Positions 16,149 through 25,136 of a stretch of 64,000 nucleotides of DNA are shown piece by piece; position 1 is the stretch's first letter, and the number at the start of each line of letters is the position of its first letter. The position numbers and the translations under genes were made by a program. Source of the DNA: CAMYOC01 sp963704875 (lineage in GTDB: Bacteria; Pseudomonadota; Gammaproteobacteria; Steroidobacterales; XN24); NCBI GenBank assembly GCA_963704875.1, contig CAVPIA010000008.1, positions 1,302,001 through 1,366,000 of the forward strand. Reading direction: 5' to 3'. Under the pieces are notes generated by a model, which was not told the origin of the DNA, ran no database searches, and saw only the letters and a list, made by a program, of their open reading frames with translations.

Positions 16149-17501
16149 CTATGCGGTCAGGGTTCTCAACAGGTTATCGTAGTCGTCGCGAATTCTGGTC
16201 TCAGTCTCTCTCAATCCCTTTACCCGCTTGCACGCATGGATCACCGTTGTATGGTCCCTGCCTCCAAATGCATCGCCGATTTCCGGCAGGCTGTGACTGG
16301 TCAGTTCCTTCGCCAGCGCCATCGCGATTTGCCGTGGGCGGGTGATCATCCGGCTCCGTCGTTTCGAGTGCAGATCGGCGACCCGAATCTTGAAGTAATC
16401 CGCGACCGTTTTCTGGATATTTTCCAGCGTGACGAGTCGCTCCTGTAAGGCCAGCAAATCGCGCAAGGCTTCACGGGCGAAGTCCAGGGTGATCGGCCGG
16501 CCGGTAAAGCGGGCGTTCGCGATAACCCGGCGCAGCGCGCCCTCGAGTTCACGCACATTCGAGCGTATACATTTTGCAATAAAAAAGGCGACTTCTTCCT
16601 TCAGGTCAATCCCTTCGATCGCAGCCTTCTTTAGCAGGATGGCAACACTGGTTTCGAGTTCCGGCGGTTCGATAGCCACCGTCAGTCCCCAGCCGAAGCG
16701 TGACTTGAGGCGCTCCTCGAGCCCATTCACTTCCTTGGGATAGCGATCGCAGGTGAGCACAATCTGCTGCTGACCCTCAAGTAATGCATTGAAAGTATGG
16801 AAGAATTCCTCCTGGGAGCGATCCTTCCCGGCAAAAAATTGTATGTCGTCAATAAGCAGGGCATCGAGGGAACGGTAGGCTCGCTTGAACTCGCTGATGG
16901 TGTTGTGCCGCAAGGCTGAAACCATGTCGCCGACAAAACGTTCTGAATGCACATAGGCGATTCTGGCCTGAGCGTTGTTCTCCATGACAGCATTGCCGAC
17001 CGCGTGCATCAGATGGGTTTTTCCCAGACCGACACCGCCATAGATAAACAGCGGGTTATAGGCTGCACCCGGATTTTGGCCGACCTGATAGGCGGCTGCC
17101 CGGGCCAGTTGATTGCTTTTACCCTCGACAAAGTTCTGGAACGAAAAATCCGGGTTGAGGCGACCACCAACCGCGACTCCGGGTGGTGGTCGGTAGCGAT
17201 TCGTTTGTGGAAGCGGGGCCGTCTGGCTATTTGCGACCGGCGCGGCGGTCGCCGCGCGGCGGCTGCCAACCTCGATGACCAGATCGTATTCTTTATTCTG
17301 GTCGCAGCCCCGGACAACCGCTGTTATCTGCTCGAAGAAATGTTCGCGCACCCAGTCGACCACAAACCTGTTTGGCGCGAGCAAACGCAAGGTCTGCTCC
17401 TCCTGAACAGCCTGCAGCGGACGGATCCATGTATTGAAATGTTGCTCGGGCAGATCGCTTTCGAGCCGCACAATACACCGATCCCAAAGAGATCCGGGCA
17501 C
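16149..17501 (-). CDS. dnaA: Chromosomal replication initiator DnaA
   Basis: The 450-residue initiator that binds DnaA boxes and melts the origin. Domain I (about 1-85) is the helicase-interacting part. A proline-rich linker follows, then an AAA+ domain starting NPDFSFQNFVEGKSNQLARAAA, with Walker A GGVGLGKTHLMHA and Walker B ALLIDDIQFFAGK. Domain IV ends with the DNA-binding signature IGDAFGGRDHTTVIHACKRV. It starts with GTG at 17501, preceded by AGGAGAA at 8 bases. A perfect DnaA box at 17568-17576 upstream suggests that it controls its own transcription. Confidence 0.97.
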   Translation of the reverse strand: MPGSLWDRCIVRLESDLPEQHFNTWIRPLQAVQEEQTLRLLAPNRFVVDWVREHFFEQITAVVRGCDQNKEYDLVIEVGSRRAATAAPVANSQTAPLPQTNRYRPPPGVAVGGRLNPDFSFQNFVEGKSNQLARAAAYQVGQNPGAAYNPLFIYGGVGLGKTHLMHAVGNAVMENNAQARIAYVHSERFVGDMVSALRHNTISEFKRAYRSLDALLIDDIQFFAGKDRSQEEFFHTFNALLEGQQQIVLTCDRYPKEVNGLEERLKSRFGWGLTVAIEPPELETSVAILLKKAAIEGIDLKEEVAFFIAKCIRSNVRELEGALRRVIANARFTGRPITLDFAREALRDLLALQERLVTLENIQKTVADYFKIRVADLHSKRRSRMITRPRQIAMALAKELTSHSLPEIGDAFGGRDHTTVIHACKRVKGLRETETRIRDDYDNLLRTLTA

Positions 17502-17567
17502 TTTCTGGATTCTCCTGGCAAGATCTAAAGCGACAAGGGAGGCCGAGTCTATACAGGTTTCCGGAGG

Positions 17568-17576
17568 TTATCCACA
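17568..17576 (+). promoter_or_regulatory. DnaA box upstream of dnaA
   Basis: A perfect TTATCCACA in the dnaA/rpmH intergenic region, 67 bp ahead of the dnaA start codon. It is suited to autoregulation or to a second origin subregion. Confidence 0.8.
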
Positions 17577-17610
17577 GGGCGGTGAGGCAGACTATGGGCC
17601 TGTGTACAGG

Positions 17611-17639
17611 TTGACAAGCAGGCCCTTAATCCGTAGAGT
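17611..17639 (+). promoter_or_regulatory. Sigma70 promoter of rpmH-rnpA
   Basis: A perfect -35 TTGACA at 17611-17616, a 17-bp spacer and a -10 TAGAGT at 17634-17639 lie about 60 bp ahead of the expected rpmH leader and point toward rpmH. Confidence 0.72.
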
Positions 17640-17706
17640 TTCCGCCCTTTGTCGCGGGGGCACATACCCCCGCCTCACCGACTCACCCGAGCCAGAGACT
17701 GCACCG

Positions 17707-17841
17707 ATGAAGCGCACGTTCCAGCCAAGCAATCTTCGCCGCAAGCGCACCCACGGATTTCGTGCTCGCATGGCAACCAAGAATGGCCGCCAGATCCTTG
17801 CCCGGCGCCGCGCCAAGGGCCGCGCGCAGCTGACTCCCTGA
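17707..17841 (+). CDS. rpmH: Large ribosomal subunit protein bL34
   Basis: A 44-residue, very basic ribosomal protein. The sequence MKRTFQPSNLRRKRTHGFRA and the ending are those of L34 with no gaps. It opens the rpmH-rnpA-yidD-yidC-mnmE operon, divergent from dnaA, the standard arrangement at gammaproteobacterial origins. Confidence 0.97.
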   Translation: MKRTFQPSNLRRKRTHGFRARMATKNGRQILARRRAKGRAQLTP

Positions 17842-17861
17842 CGGCTCGCCGGTAACCTCAG

Positions 17862-18248
17862 GTGTCCGAGGGGCCCGGATCCGCAGGCGATGCCCGGCTC
17901 CGGCGCGCGTACCGGCTCAGGTTCAAGGGTGATTTCACCCGGGTTTTCAAACGCAGTAGCCGATCGGCGGACCGACTTTTTGTGGTCCTCGCCCGCACCA
18001 GCGAATCAGGCCCAAGGCTGGGTATGGCTATCTCCATGAAAGCAACCGGAGGGGCCGTCGCCAGGAACCGGGTCAAGCGACTGGTTCGGGAATCGTTCAG
18101 ACAGTTCCGTCACATGCTCCCCGCGGTGGATCTCGTCGTCATGGCGAGACCCGGCATCGCAAACCGGACGACGGCAGAAATCAGCCAGAGCCTGCAGGCT
18201 CACTGGAACAGGATAGCCAGACAATGCGTCGAATCCTCGCCTTCCTGA
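17862..18248 (+). CDS. rnpA: Ribonuclease P protein component
   Basis: The 128-residue protein cofactor that helps the RNase P RNA trim tRNA 5' ends. The family core is visible as RLRFKGDFTRVFKR near residue 18, then the RNP signature ARNRVKRLVRESFRQF (about 67-82). It starts with GTG at 17862, 20 bp after rpmH, and its 3' end overlaps yidD by 25 bp. Confidence 0.93.
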   Translation: MSEGPGSAGDARLRRAYRLRFKGDFTRVFKRSSRSADRLFVVLARTSESGPRLGMAISMKATGGAVARNRVKRLVRESFRQFRHMLPAVDLVVMARPGIANRTTAEISQSLQAHWNRIARQCVESSPS

Positions 18249-18493
18249 TCAAGGCATACCAGTGGCTGCTCAGCCCTGTTCTTGGCAGCAACTGTCGATT
18301 CCATCCGAGTTGCTCCGAATACGCCTTGCAAGCACTGGACACTCATGGGTCGCTGCGCGGCTGTTATCTCGCACTGCGTCGGATTGCCCGTTGCCACCCC
18401 TGGCACGAAGGCGGGTATGATCCGGTCCCGCCGTCCTCCGGTTTTCGCAATATCCGTGCGAAATCGGAATCGCCAGAAACGGAATTGAAATAG
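18224..18493 (+). CDS. yidD: Membrane protein insertion efficiency factor YidD
   Basis: An 89-residue protein with an amphipathic N-terminal helix (ILAFLIKAYQWLLSPVLG) and the conserved core NCRFHPSCSEYALQAL followed by RCHPWHEGGYDPVP. YidD lies at the inner face of the inner membrane and aids YidC-dependent insertion. It overlaps rnpA, and yidC starts 3 bp after its stop, so the three are tightly coupled. Confidence 0.93.
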   Translation: MRRILAFLIKAYQWLLSPVLGSNCRFHPSCSEYALQALDTHGSLRGCYLALRRIARCHPWHEGGYDPVPPSSGFRNIRAKSESPETELK

Positions 18494-18496
18494 CTC

Positions 18497-20167
18497 ATGG
18501 AAAACCAGCGCGTCATTCTCTGGATCGCTTTGGCATTTACCGCCTGGCTGACCTGGCAGGCATGGGTAGCGGACTATGGCAGTCCGCCGGCCGCGTCCGC
18601 CGGCACCGATACTGACCAGCCGGTGGCGATCGCGGAACAAGACACGCTTGGCGACACGCTGGGCGATCTGCCGGCTTTGCCACAGTCTCAGGCGGATAGC
18701 ACCGGGCCCGGCGCGGAGCCGATTGCGCAAGCCAATGCCGGCAGCAAGAAGATCAGCATCCAGACAGATGTGATGAAGTTGATGATCGACACTCGCGGTG
18801 GCGATCTGGTGGGTGCAATCCTGCTCGACTATCCGGTTGACAAGAAAAACCCTGACATCCTGGTGGAGATGCTCTCGCCCACTCAGGCGGAGTACTCGGT
18901 GTTCCTGTCCGGTTTGCGCACTGCGAGCGGCGCCGAGGCTCCCAGCGCTGATGCTGTCTACCAGGTGGCCAAAACCGAGTACCTGCTGGCAGATGGCGCA
19001 GACGTTCTCGAAGTGCCATTGAACTGGATCGGGGAGGACGGTCTGACGGTAACCAAGACCTACCGTTTCCGGCGAGGCCATTACGCGGTCGATCTTGAGT
19101 ACAGCGTGAGCAATGGCTCGGCAGCAGAATGGTCCGGCGCCAGCTATGTTCAAATCCGGCGCCGCCAGCTGGATCAAAGCCGGTCCATGACCGATGTGGA
19201 TACCTATTCCTACCGCGGCCCGGTGTTCTACGACGGCGAGAAGTACGAAAAACTGGATGTGGGCGATCTCAACGAGGAATCGTTTGAAGCGGTCACCGCG
19301 CAGGGCTGGATTGCCGCCATCCGTCATCATTTCCTGCTCGCCGCGGTGCCACCGCCTGACCAGCCTGTGAGTTATAAAATCACCGCGCGCGGTGATCTCT
19401 ACACGCTGAGTGCGCTGGGCTCGGTCGCAAGCGTAGCTCCCGGGCAGAGCGGCGTATTCAACGAAACGCTGTTTGTCGGCCCGAAGCTGCAGGAGCAGCT
19501 AAAGGAAACCGCGCCGGGGTTAGTGCTGTCCGTCGACTACGGCTGGCTGACGGTGATTTCTCAGCCTTTGTTCTGGGTCCTGCAGAAACTGCACGACCTG
19601 ACCGGCAACTGGGGCTGGGCGATTATTCTGCTGACGGTGCTGATCAAGATAGTGTTCTACAAGCTGTCTGAAACCAGCGGCAAGTCGATGGCCAAGATGC
19701 GCAAGCTGCAACCGCGCATGAAGGCCCTGCAGGAACGCTTCGGGGACGATCGCCAGGCGCTGTCGCAAGCGATGATGGAGTTGTACAAACGGGAGAAGGT
19801 CAATCCTGCTTCTGGTTGTCTGCCGATACTGGTGCAGATGCCGGTTTTCCTCGCCTTGTACTGGGTATTACTGGAAAGCGTGGAAATGCGCCAGGCGCCG
19901 TTCATGCTTTGGATCAATGACCTTTCCTCCAAAGATCCCTATTACATCCTGCCCCTGCTGATGGGCGTGACCATGTTTATCCAGCAAAAACTCAACCCGG
20001 CACCTCCGGATCCGGTGCAGGCCAAGGTGATGATGGCGCTGCCTGTCGTCTTCACGGTGTTTTTCGCCTTCTTCCCGGCAGGTCTGGTGCTCTACTGGTT
20101 TGTCAACAATCTGTTGTCGATTGCCCAGCAGTATCGGATCAACAAGGTCGTCGAGGCCGGCGGCTGA
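18497..20167 (+). CDS. yidC: Membrane protein insertase YidC
   Basis: The 556-residue insertase that places proteins such as the ATP synthase c subunit in the inner membrane, alone or with SecYEG. An N-terminal membrane anchor (about 6-22) is followed by a low-complexity linker, the large periplasmic P1 beta domain (about 80-345) and the conserved five-helix C-terminal region from GWLTVISQPLFWVLQ onward. That region includes CLPILVQMPVFLALYWVL and the FFPAGLVLYWFVNN segment. Length is normal for gram-negative YidC. Confidence 0.96.
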   Translation: MENQRVILWIALAFTAWLTWQAWVADYGSPPAASAGTDTDQPVAIAEQDTLGDTLGDLPALPQSQADSTGPGAEPIAQANAGSKKISIQTDVMKLMIDTRGGDLVGAILLDYPVDKKNPDILVEMLSPTQAEYSVFLSGLRTASGAEAPSADAVYQVAKTEYLLADGADVLEVPLNWIGEDGLTVTKTYRFRRGHYAVDLEYSVSNGSAAEWSGASYVQIRRRQLDQSRSMTDVDTYSYRGPVFYDGEKYEKLDVGDLNEESFEAVTAQGWIAAIRHHFLLAAVPPPDQPVSYKITARGDLYTLSALGSVASVAPGQSGVFNETLFVGPKLQEQLKETAPGLVLSVDYGWLTVISQPLFWVLQKLHDLTGNWGWAIILLTVLIKIVFYKLSETSGKSMAKMRKLQPRMKALQERFGDDRQALSQAMMELYKREKVNPASGCLPILVQMPVFLALYWVLLESVEMRQAPFMLWINDLSSKDPYYILPLLMGVTMFIQQKLNPAPPDPVQAKVMMALPVVFTVFFAFFPAGLVLYWFVNNLLSIAQQYRINKVVEAGG

Positions 20168-20257
20168 AGCTGCGCTTGAGCTGTTTCATCGCCTGATCCG
20201 GAATCACGTCAGGCACGACGGGGCTCAGCGCAACACCCACCAGGCGACAGGCTCAGA

Positions 20258-20273
20258 TAGATGACCAGCGGCT
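20258..20273 (+). repeat. 16-bp direct repeat, left copy (at mnmE start)
   Basis: TAGATGACCAGCGGCT spans the mnmE start codon. An identical copy lies just after the mnmE stop at 21676-21691. Confidence 0.6.
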
Positions 20274-21658
20274 TGCCCAACGACGACACCATCGTTGCCC
20301 TGGCCAGCCCGCCGGGCCGCGGTGGCGTCGCTGTGATCCGGGTGTCCGGTGATACCGCGAGCGCCGTTGCCAAAGCTATCGTCGGGGATCTTCCCGAACC
20401 CCGACGCGCGTCGCTAAGATGTTTCCGGGATCAGGCCGGAGAGGCCATCGACAGTGGACTGGTGTTGTATTTTCCCGGACCGAGTTCGTTTACTGGCGAG
20501 GACGTTGTTGAGTTCCATGCCCACGGCGGATCGATGGTCACCGATCTGCTGCTGCAGCGATGCGCACAACTGGGCGCCCGGCTGGCCCGGCCCGGTGAAT
20601 TTTCCCAACGCGCCTTTCTGAATGATCGTCTGGATCTGGCGCAGGCTGAGGCGATTGCTGACCTGATCGACAGCGGCTCCGCGCAGGCGGCAAGAGCAGC
20701 GGTCCGGTCGCTGCAGGGAGAGTTCTCGACCCAGGTGAACGATCTGGTCCGGGGGCTGACAGCATTGCGGGTGTATGTGGAAGCCGCCATCGATTTCCCT
20801 GAAGAGGAGGTCGATTTTCTTGCCGACCAGGGAATTTTGGATCGCCTGAAGGAATTGCGCGCGGGGTTTGAAAATCTGGCTGCAAGGGCAGGGCAGGGCG
20901 CGATTCTCAGACAAGGCATGAGCGTCGTGTTGGCGGGTCGGCCCAACGCCGGCAAATCAAGCCTGATGAACCGACTGACCGGTGAGGACACCGCGATAGT
21001 CACCGCCCAGCCGGGTACCACCCGTGACGTATTGAGAGAGCAGATTTCCATTGACGGTATGCCTCTGCACGTGGTCGATACGGCCGGTTTGAGAGCCGCC
21101 GGCGACAGCGCGGAAATCGAGGGCATCCGCCGTGCCCGGTCAGCGATGGAACAGGCCGACCAGGTGCTGCTGGTCATCGATGCAAGCGATGCGCCTGATG
21201 GTGTCGACGGCATGTCTCGGGAAGCACTGTCCCAGCTGCTGCCGGAAGGTATGTTGAGTGAGCTGCCGGATCCCTCGGTGCTCACCATCGTGCGCAATAA
21301 GATCGATATTTCCGGGCATGCCCCCGGGCTCGAGCAGCGGGCCGATGTGAGTGTTGTCAATCTGTCGGCGTTGACCGGCGCCGGGATCGGAGCACTGCGT
21401 GATCATCTGAAATTGTTGATGGGTTATCAGGCGGCAGGCGAGGGTGCGCTCTCCGCCCGCCGCCGCCACCTGGACGCGTTAGCGCAGGCCCGGGCCCACC
21501 TCGAGGAAGCGGTGCACCAGCTGGAGCAATATCGTGCCGGCGAGCTGGTTGCGGAGGAACTGCGTCTGGCTCAGGACAAATTGGGTTTAATCACTGGTGA
21601 GGTCAGCAGCGATGACCTGCTGGGGCAGATTTTTTCCAGTTTCTGTATTGGCAAATAG
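20261..21658 (+). CDS. mnmE: tRNA uridine-5-carboxymethylaminomethyl modification GTPase MnmE
   Basis: A 465-residue GTPase that works with MnmG (25.1 kb) to add the cmnm group to U34 of certain tRNAs. It has an N-terminal folate-binding domain (TIVALASPPGRGGVAVIRVSG), a helical domain, and an inserted G domain with P loop GRPNAGKS (226-233), QPGTTRD, the DTAGLR switch and a NKID-type motif (RNKIDIS). The C-terminal FCIGK has the conserved Cys462. A 16-bp direct repeat flanks the gene. Confidence 0.97.
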   Translation: MTSGLPNDDTIVALASPPGRGGVAVIRVSGDTASAVAKAIVGDLPEPRRASLRCFRDQAGEAIDSGLVLYFPGPSSFTGEDVVEFHAHGGSMVTDLLLQRCAQLGARLARPGEFSQRAFLNDRLDLAQAEAIADLIDSGSAQAARAAVRSLQGEFSTQVNDLVRGLTALRVYVEAAIDFPEEEVDFLADQGILDRLKELRAGFENLAARAGQGAILRQGMSVVLAGRPNAGKSSLMNRLTGEDTAIVTAQPGTTRDVLREQISIDGMPLHVVDTAGLRAAGDSAEIEGIRRARSAMEQADQVLLVIDASDAPDGVDGMSREALSQLLPEGMLSELPDPSVLTIVRNKIDISGHAPGLEQRADVSVVNLSALTGAGIGALRDHLKLLMGYQAAGEGALSARRRHLDALAQARAHLEEAVHQLEQYRAGELVAEELRLAQDKLGLITGEVSSDDLLGQIFSSFCIGK

Positions 21659-21675
21659 CCGTGCAGATGACCGGG

Positions 21676-21691
21676 TAGATGACCAGCGGCT
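21676..21691 (+). repeat. 16-bp direct repeat, right copy (after mnmE)
   Basis: TAGATGACCAGCGGCT, identical to 20258-20273, 17 bp beyond the mnmE stop. The two copies bracket the gene exactly; an excision or duplication scar is one explanation, chance another. Confidence 0.6.
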
Positions 21692-21817
21692 GATCTGCCC
21701 AGAAGGCGTAACCGGCGGCGACACCGTCAACCCACGACAGACATTGAGAATGAGAGGCGGCGCTTAGCCTATTATTGATCTTGCCTGAGCTCGGTCAGGT
21801 GAGCAGGAGATTGCGAA

Positions 21818-23638
21818 GTGAACACGGTTGGATGGGGCATTATCGGCTGCGGCAACGTGGTCGACCGCAAGGCGGGAGACGCGTTTAAAAACATAGCGGG
21901 GAGCCGTCTGGTCGCGGTGATGCGGCGCACGGAAGACAAGGCGCGGGATTTTGCTCAGCGGCGCGGCGCGGCTGTCTGGACCACCGATGCGCAGACCGTT
22001 ATCGACCACCCGGAGGTCAACGCGATCTACGTCGCAACCCCGCCAGATAGTCACCTCGAGTACGCACTTGCGGCTTGTGCCGCCGGCAAGGCCTGCGTTG
22101 TGGAGAAACCAGCCGGCCGCACCGATGCTGAGTGTGGACGCATGGTTGAAGCATTCGAGCACGCCGGGGTGCCGCTATTCGTTTCCTACTATCGGCGGTT
22201 TCTGCCGAAATATCTGAAGATCCGGGAGATCATTCGATCCGGCGAACTGGGCACGATCACGTCGATCGACTACCGTTTAAGCAAGCGATTGCGGGAAGGA
22301 GACTGGCGTCTGTCTCCGGCCATCTGCGGTGGCGGACAATTCTATGATCTGAGCGGACACGTGCTCGATCTGTTCGATGACTGGTTTGGCCCGCTGACTT
22401 ATACCGGCGGCAGCGCGGCCAATTCGGTCCCGGTGCATGCCGCGGAAGATTCTGTCGCGATAAGCTTTCTGACCCCGCAGGGTGCGGTGGGCAGCGCGGT
22501 GTGGGACTTCACTGCCAGCAAGCCGGTGGATGAACTGGTCATCCAGGGTCATCGGGGTTGCCTGCGTTTGTCCTGCATGGACACCGCGTCCGCGGTGCGT
22601 CTGGAGCAATCACCCGCCGCGCTGATGCGCGTGAGCCAGACCAGGGAACAATGGCAACGGGCGGATCTGCGCAGAAAGCTCGGCTGGTCGCGGGTCCGCA
22701 AATGGCGCTTTTCCAAACCGGCGCTGCCGCATCAACCGATGTTGGAAAAGATCGTCGGTGAGCTGATCGCGGGTACCGCCGGCAACGGTAACGCGGGCGC
22801 CGCCTTGCGTACTTCGCGTCTTGCCAACCGCGTGCTGGATGAATACTACGGCGGTCGCGCCGATGCTTTCTGGGAGCGCCCGCTGTCCTGGCGGAGCTTG
22901 CGCGCGCAGGCGGCAAACCGCCCGGCTCGTCCAGAATTCGCTCGTTATGAAGTCAGCCCCGCGCTACAGCAGGAATTCGAACAGCAGGGCTACATCGGAC
23001 CGTTCAAATACGATGCAAGCTGGCAGCATATACCGGTACCGGCCAAACGAGGCCGGGATCTGCATCTGGCTGAAGCTGAGGTATTCGATGTCTGCACCCA
23101 TCCATGCATCGTTCGCCCGGTTGCTCAGCTGCTGGGAACGCCGCGGATCGCGTTATTCAAGACCCGATTCGTGGTCAAACACGCGAAGACCGGACGCACA
23201 TTTGCCTGGCATCAGGATGTAGGCATGCGTAACGGCGGTTATCTGCCGAACGGTGATCCGGTTCAAACGGTGACTGTATGGATGGCTTTCGACGAGGTGA
23301 ACGCCGCGAACGGGGCGATGCAGATCATCCCCGGCAGTCACCGCTTGTTGATCGGCGACTATCAGAAACGGATCAAGGCCGAATTACTGCGCAGCGGCGC
23401 ATTGACCGAAGAAGAAATCAGCCGGGCAGTGACGCTGGATCTGAAGCCGGGCGAGTTCTATATCTTCCATTCATGGCTGCTGCACACCAGTGGGCCTAAC
23501 GCCTCAAACGGCCGTCGTGCCGGTCTAAATATGCGCTATGCGGCGCAGGGCGAAGAGTGCGACACGCAGTTCGAATATTTTCCGCTGCTGTGTTCCGCGG
23601 GACCGAAAACAGATCTGGCGTCAAACGCCACAGGCTGA
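21818..23638 (+). CDS. Gfo/Idh/MocA-type dehydrogenase fused to a PhyH-type dioxygenase
   Basis: A 606-residue two-domain protein. Residues 1 to about 345 form an NAD(P)-binding oxidoreductase of the Gfo/Idh/MocA family: GIIGCGNVVDRKAG is the Rossmann loop, ATPPDSH the second NAD contact, and EKPAG (96-100) holds the conserved Lys. Residues about 375-600 form a phytanoyl-CoA dioxygenase-like Fe(II)/2-oxoglutarate enzyme with H465-x-D467 in FAWHQDVGM, a distal His in the FHSWLLHTSGPN stretch (H551 or H556) and Arg in NGRRAGLNMRY. It starts with GTG, preceded by AGGAGA at 8 bases. The substrate is unknown; a sugar or polyol derivative is plausible. It interrupts the usual mnmE-mnmG neighbourhood. 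Confidence 0.85.
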   Translation: MNTVGWGIIGCGNVVDRKAGDAFKNIAGSRLVAVMRRTEDKARDFAQRRGAAVWTTDAQTVIDHPEVNAIYVATPPDSHLEYALAACAAGKACVVEKPAGRTDAECGRMVEAFEHAGVPLFVSYYRRFLPKYLKIREIIRSGELGTITSIDYRLSKRLREGDWRLSPAICGGGQFYDLSGHVLDLFDDWFGPLTYTGGSAANSVPVHAAEDSVAISFLTPQGAVGSAVWDFTASKPVDELVIQGHRGCLRLSCMDTASAVRLEQSPAALMRVSQTREQWQRADLRRKLGWSRVRKWRFSKPALPHQPMLEKIVGELIAGTAGNGNAGAALRTSRLANRVLDEYYGGRADAFWERPLSWRSLRAQAANRPARPEFARYEVSPALQQEFEQQGYIGPFKYDASWQHIPVPAKRGRDLHLAEAEVFDVCTHPCIVRPVAQLLGTPRIALFKTRFVVKHAKTGRTFAWHQDVGMRNGGYLPNGDPVQTVTVWMAFDEVNAANGAMQIIPGSHRLLIGDYQKRIKAELLRSGALTEEEISRAVTLDLKPGEFYIFHSWLLHTSGPNASNGRRAGLNMRYAAQGEECDTQFEYFPLLCSAGPKTDLASNATG

Positions 23639-23703
23639 AAGTCCGCGGCTTGCCGTAACTCTCGCCGCAAGACCAGGTGTATGACTTCGCCCGCGGTGCC
23701 GGT

Positions 23704-24888
23704 CTAGCTGCTGACAGAGCGGCGGAAGCGACCACGTACGACTTTGTCGTCACGGGTCTCGGTGGGTGGGTTCGGGCCGTCCATGGTGCTCGCACACTCG
23801 ACTCTGTTGCGGCCCGTCTGCTTGGCAAAATACAGCGCATCGTCAGAGCGTCGCAAGGTATCGGCAATAGACTCGCCATGGCGGTATTCAGCGACGCCGG
23901 CTGACAAAGTGATGCTCAGATTGCCTTCGAAACTGGCTTCTGCGGTTGCCTCGCGCAAACGCTCGGCGCAACGCAGACCGCCTTCCTCGTCGGTGCTCGG
24001 CAGCAGGCAGATGAATTCTTCGCCGCCAAAGCGTCCGAAACAGCGCCCTTCGCTGTCCAGATCGATGACATCGGTGGCGCGCAATTCCTGGCGCGCCAGA
24101 TATGCGAAGGCGGTCAGCACACGATCACCCACCAGGTGGCCGTGTGCATCATTCAGATCCTTGAAGTGATCAAGGTCCAGGATGCACAGCGAGAACGTAG
24201 AGCCACTGCGGTCGGCGCGTGCTTTCTCGCGACTCAGGCTTTCCATCATGTAGCGACGATTGAATGATTGGGTGAGATGGTCACGGGTGGCCATCCGGCT
24301 GGCGCTGCTGACCGCTTCGCGCAGTTCAATGTTGTTCTGTCGCAGTGTCGATTTTAGTTGGGCAACATAGTTGCCGAAGCTCGCGCACCAGATAAGGCTG
24401 GCGCTGAGCACCATCAGGTTGATCAATTCGCGATCGACGTTGAAGTTCTGCGGCCACAGCACATAGTCGGTCGCCACCACCGCCATATAGCCGACCAGCG
24501 ACAGCGCCGTCATTGCGAAAAAGCCGCGACGGTTCAGATGGAATATGCCGAACAGGATAGTGATGACATAGACCATCATCAGAGCGCCCCGCACTTCCGG
24601 CGCAACCAGCATCAACACCATGGACCAGCCCACGGCGATCACCAGCTGTTGTAGCGTCATCGCCGGGTCACCGAGGCGGCGGTTCAAACCGCTGCGGATC
24701 ATTACGTAGAAATAGAGGTTGCTCAGCGCGATGCCGCCAAGGACGACGTAGAGCATTCCCTGGGAAATCTTTACCTGATCGGTGAAGTAGGCAAACAGGC
24801 TCAGCGACACCCACATGCAATACGACACCAGCGCCATCTTGAAGCGCCGCAATCGCAGTCTTTGCCTGGGGTCCAGCTTGGGCAGCAT
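23704..24888 (-). CDS. Membrane-bound diguanylate cyclase (GGDEF domain)
   Basis: A 394-residue protein with about six hydrophobic segments in residues 18-175, a short coiled linker (LKSTLRQNNIELREAVSSAS) and a GGDEF domain from TRDHLTQSFNRRYMM. The active-site motif is GGEEF (288-292) and the metal site lies in CILDLDHFKDLND, so it should make cyclic di-GMP. The RxxD inhibitory-site candidate RATD (270-273) is 14 residues before GGEEF instead of the usual 5, because of an insertion rich in Asp. Feedback inhibition may thus be altered. It is divergent from mnmG. Confidence 0.9.
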   Translation of the reverse strand: MLPKLDPRQRLRLRRFKMALVSYCMWVSLSLFAYFTDQVKISQGMLYVVLGGIALSNLYFYVMIRSGLNRRLGDPAMTLQQLVIAVGWSMVLMLVAPEVRGALMMVYVITILFGIFHLNRRGFFAMTALSLVGYMAVVATDYVLWPQNFNVDRELINLMVLSASLIWCASFGNYVAQLKSTLRQNNIELREAVSSASRMATRDHLTQSFNRRYMMESLSREKARADRSGSTFSLCILDLDHFKDLNDAHGHLVGDRVLTAFAYLARQELRATDVIDLDSEGRCFGRFGGEEFICLLPSTDEEGGLRCAERLREATAEASFEGNLSITLSAGVAEYRHGESIADTLRRSDDALYFAKQTGRNRVECASTMDGPNPPTETRDDKVVRGRFRRSVSS

Positions 24889-25136
24889 GACCTACCTGTT
24901 CATTTCAGTCGGCCAAATGGCCGGAATGTTGCAACGCAACGCGTCGGCTCGCCTGGGTTGCTTGCCGCCAAGCCAAGGATCACTGAAACAGCCTTGTCAA
25001 ACCGTGACCACTGTCCCAGTAACGCGCCAAACTTCTTCGAAATGACCCGATTTGCGCTAAGTCTGAAACCGTCAGTGCTGGTCGGCGTCACCGCTGCCGC
25101 CTAGAATAGCCAGTCGAATTTCCGGAGCGGTTTAGC

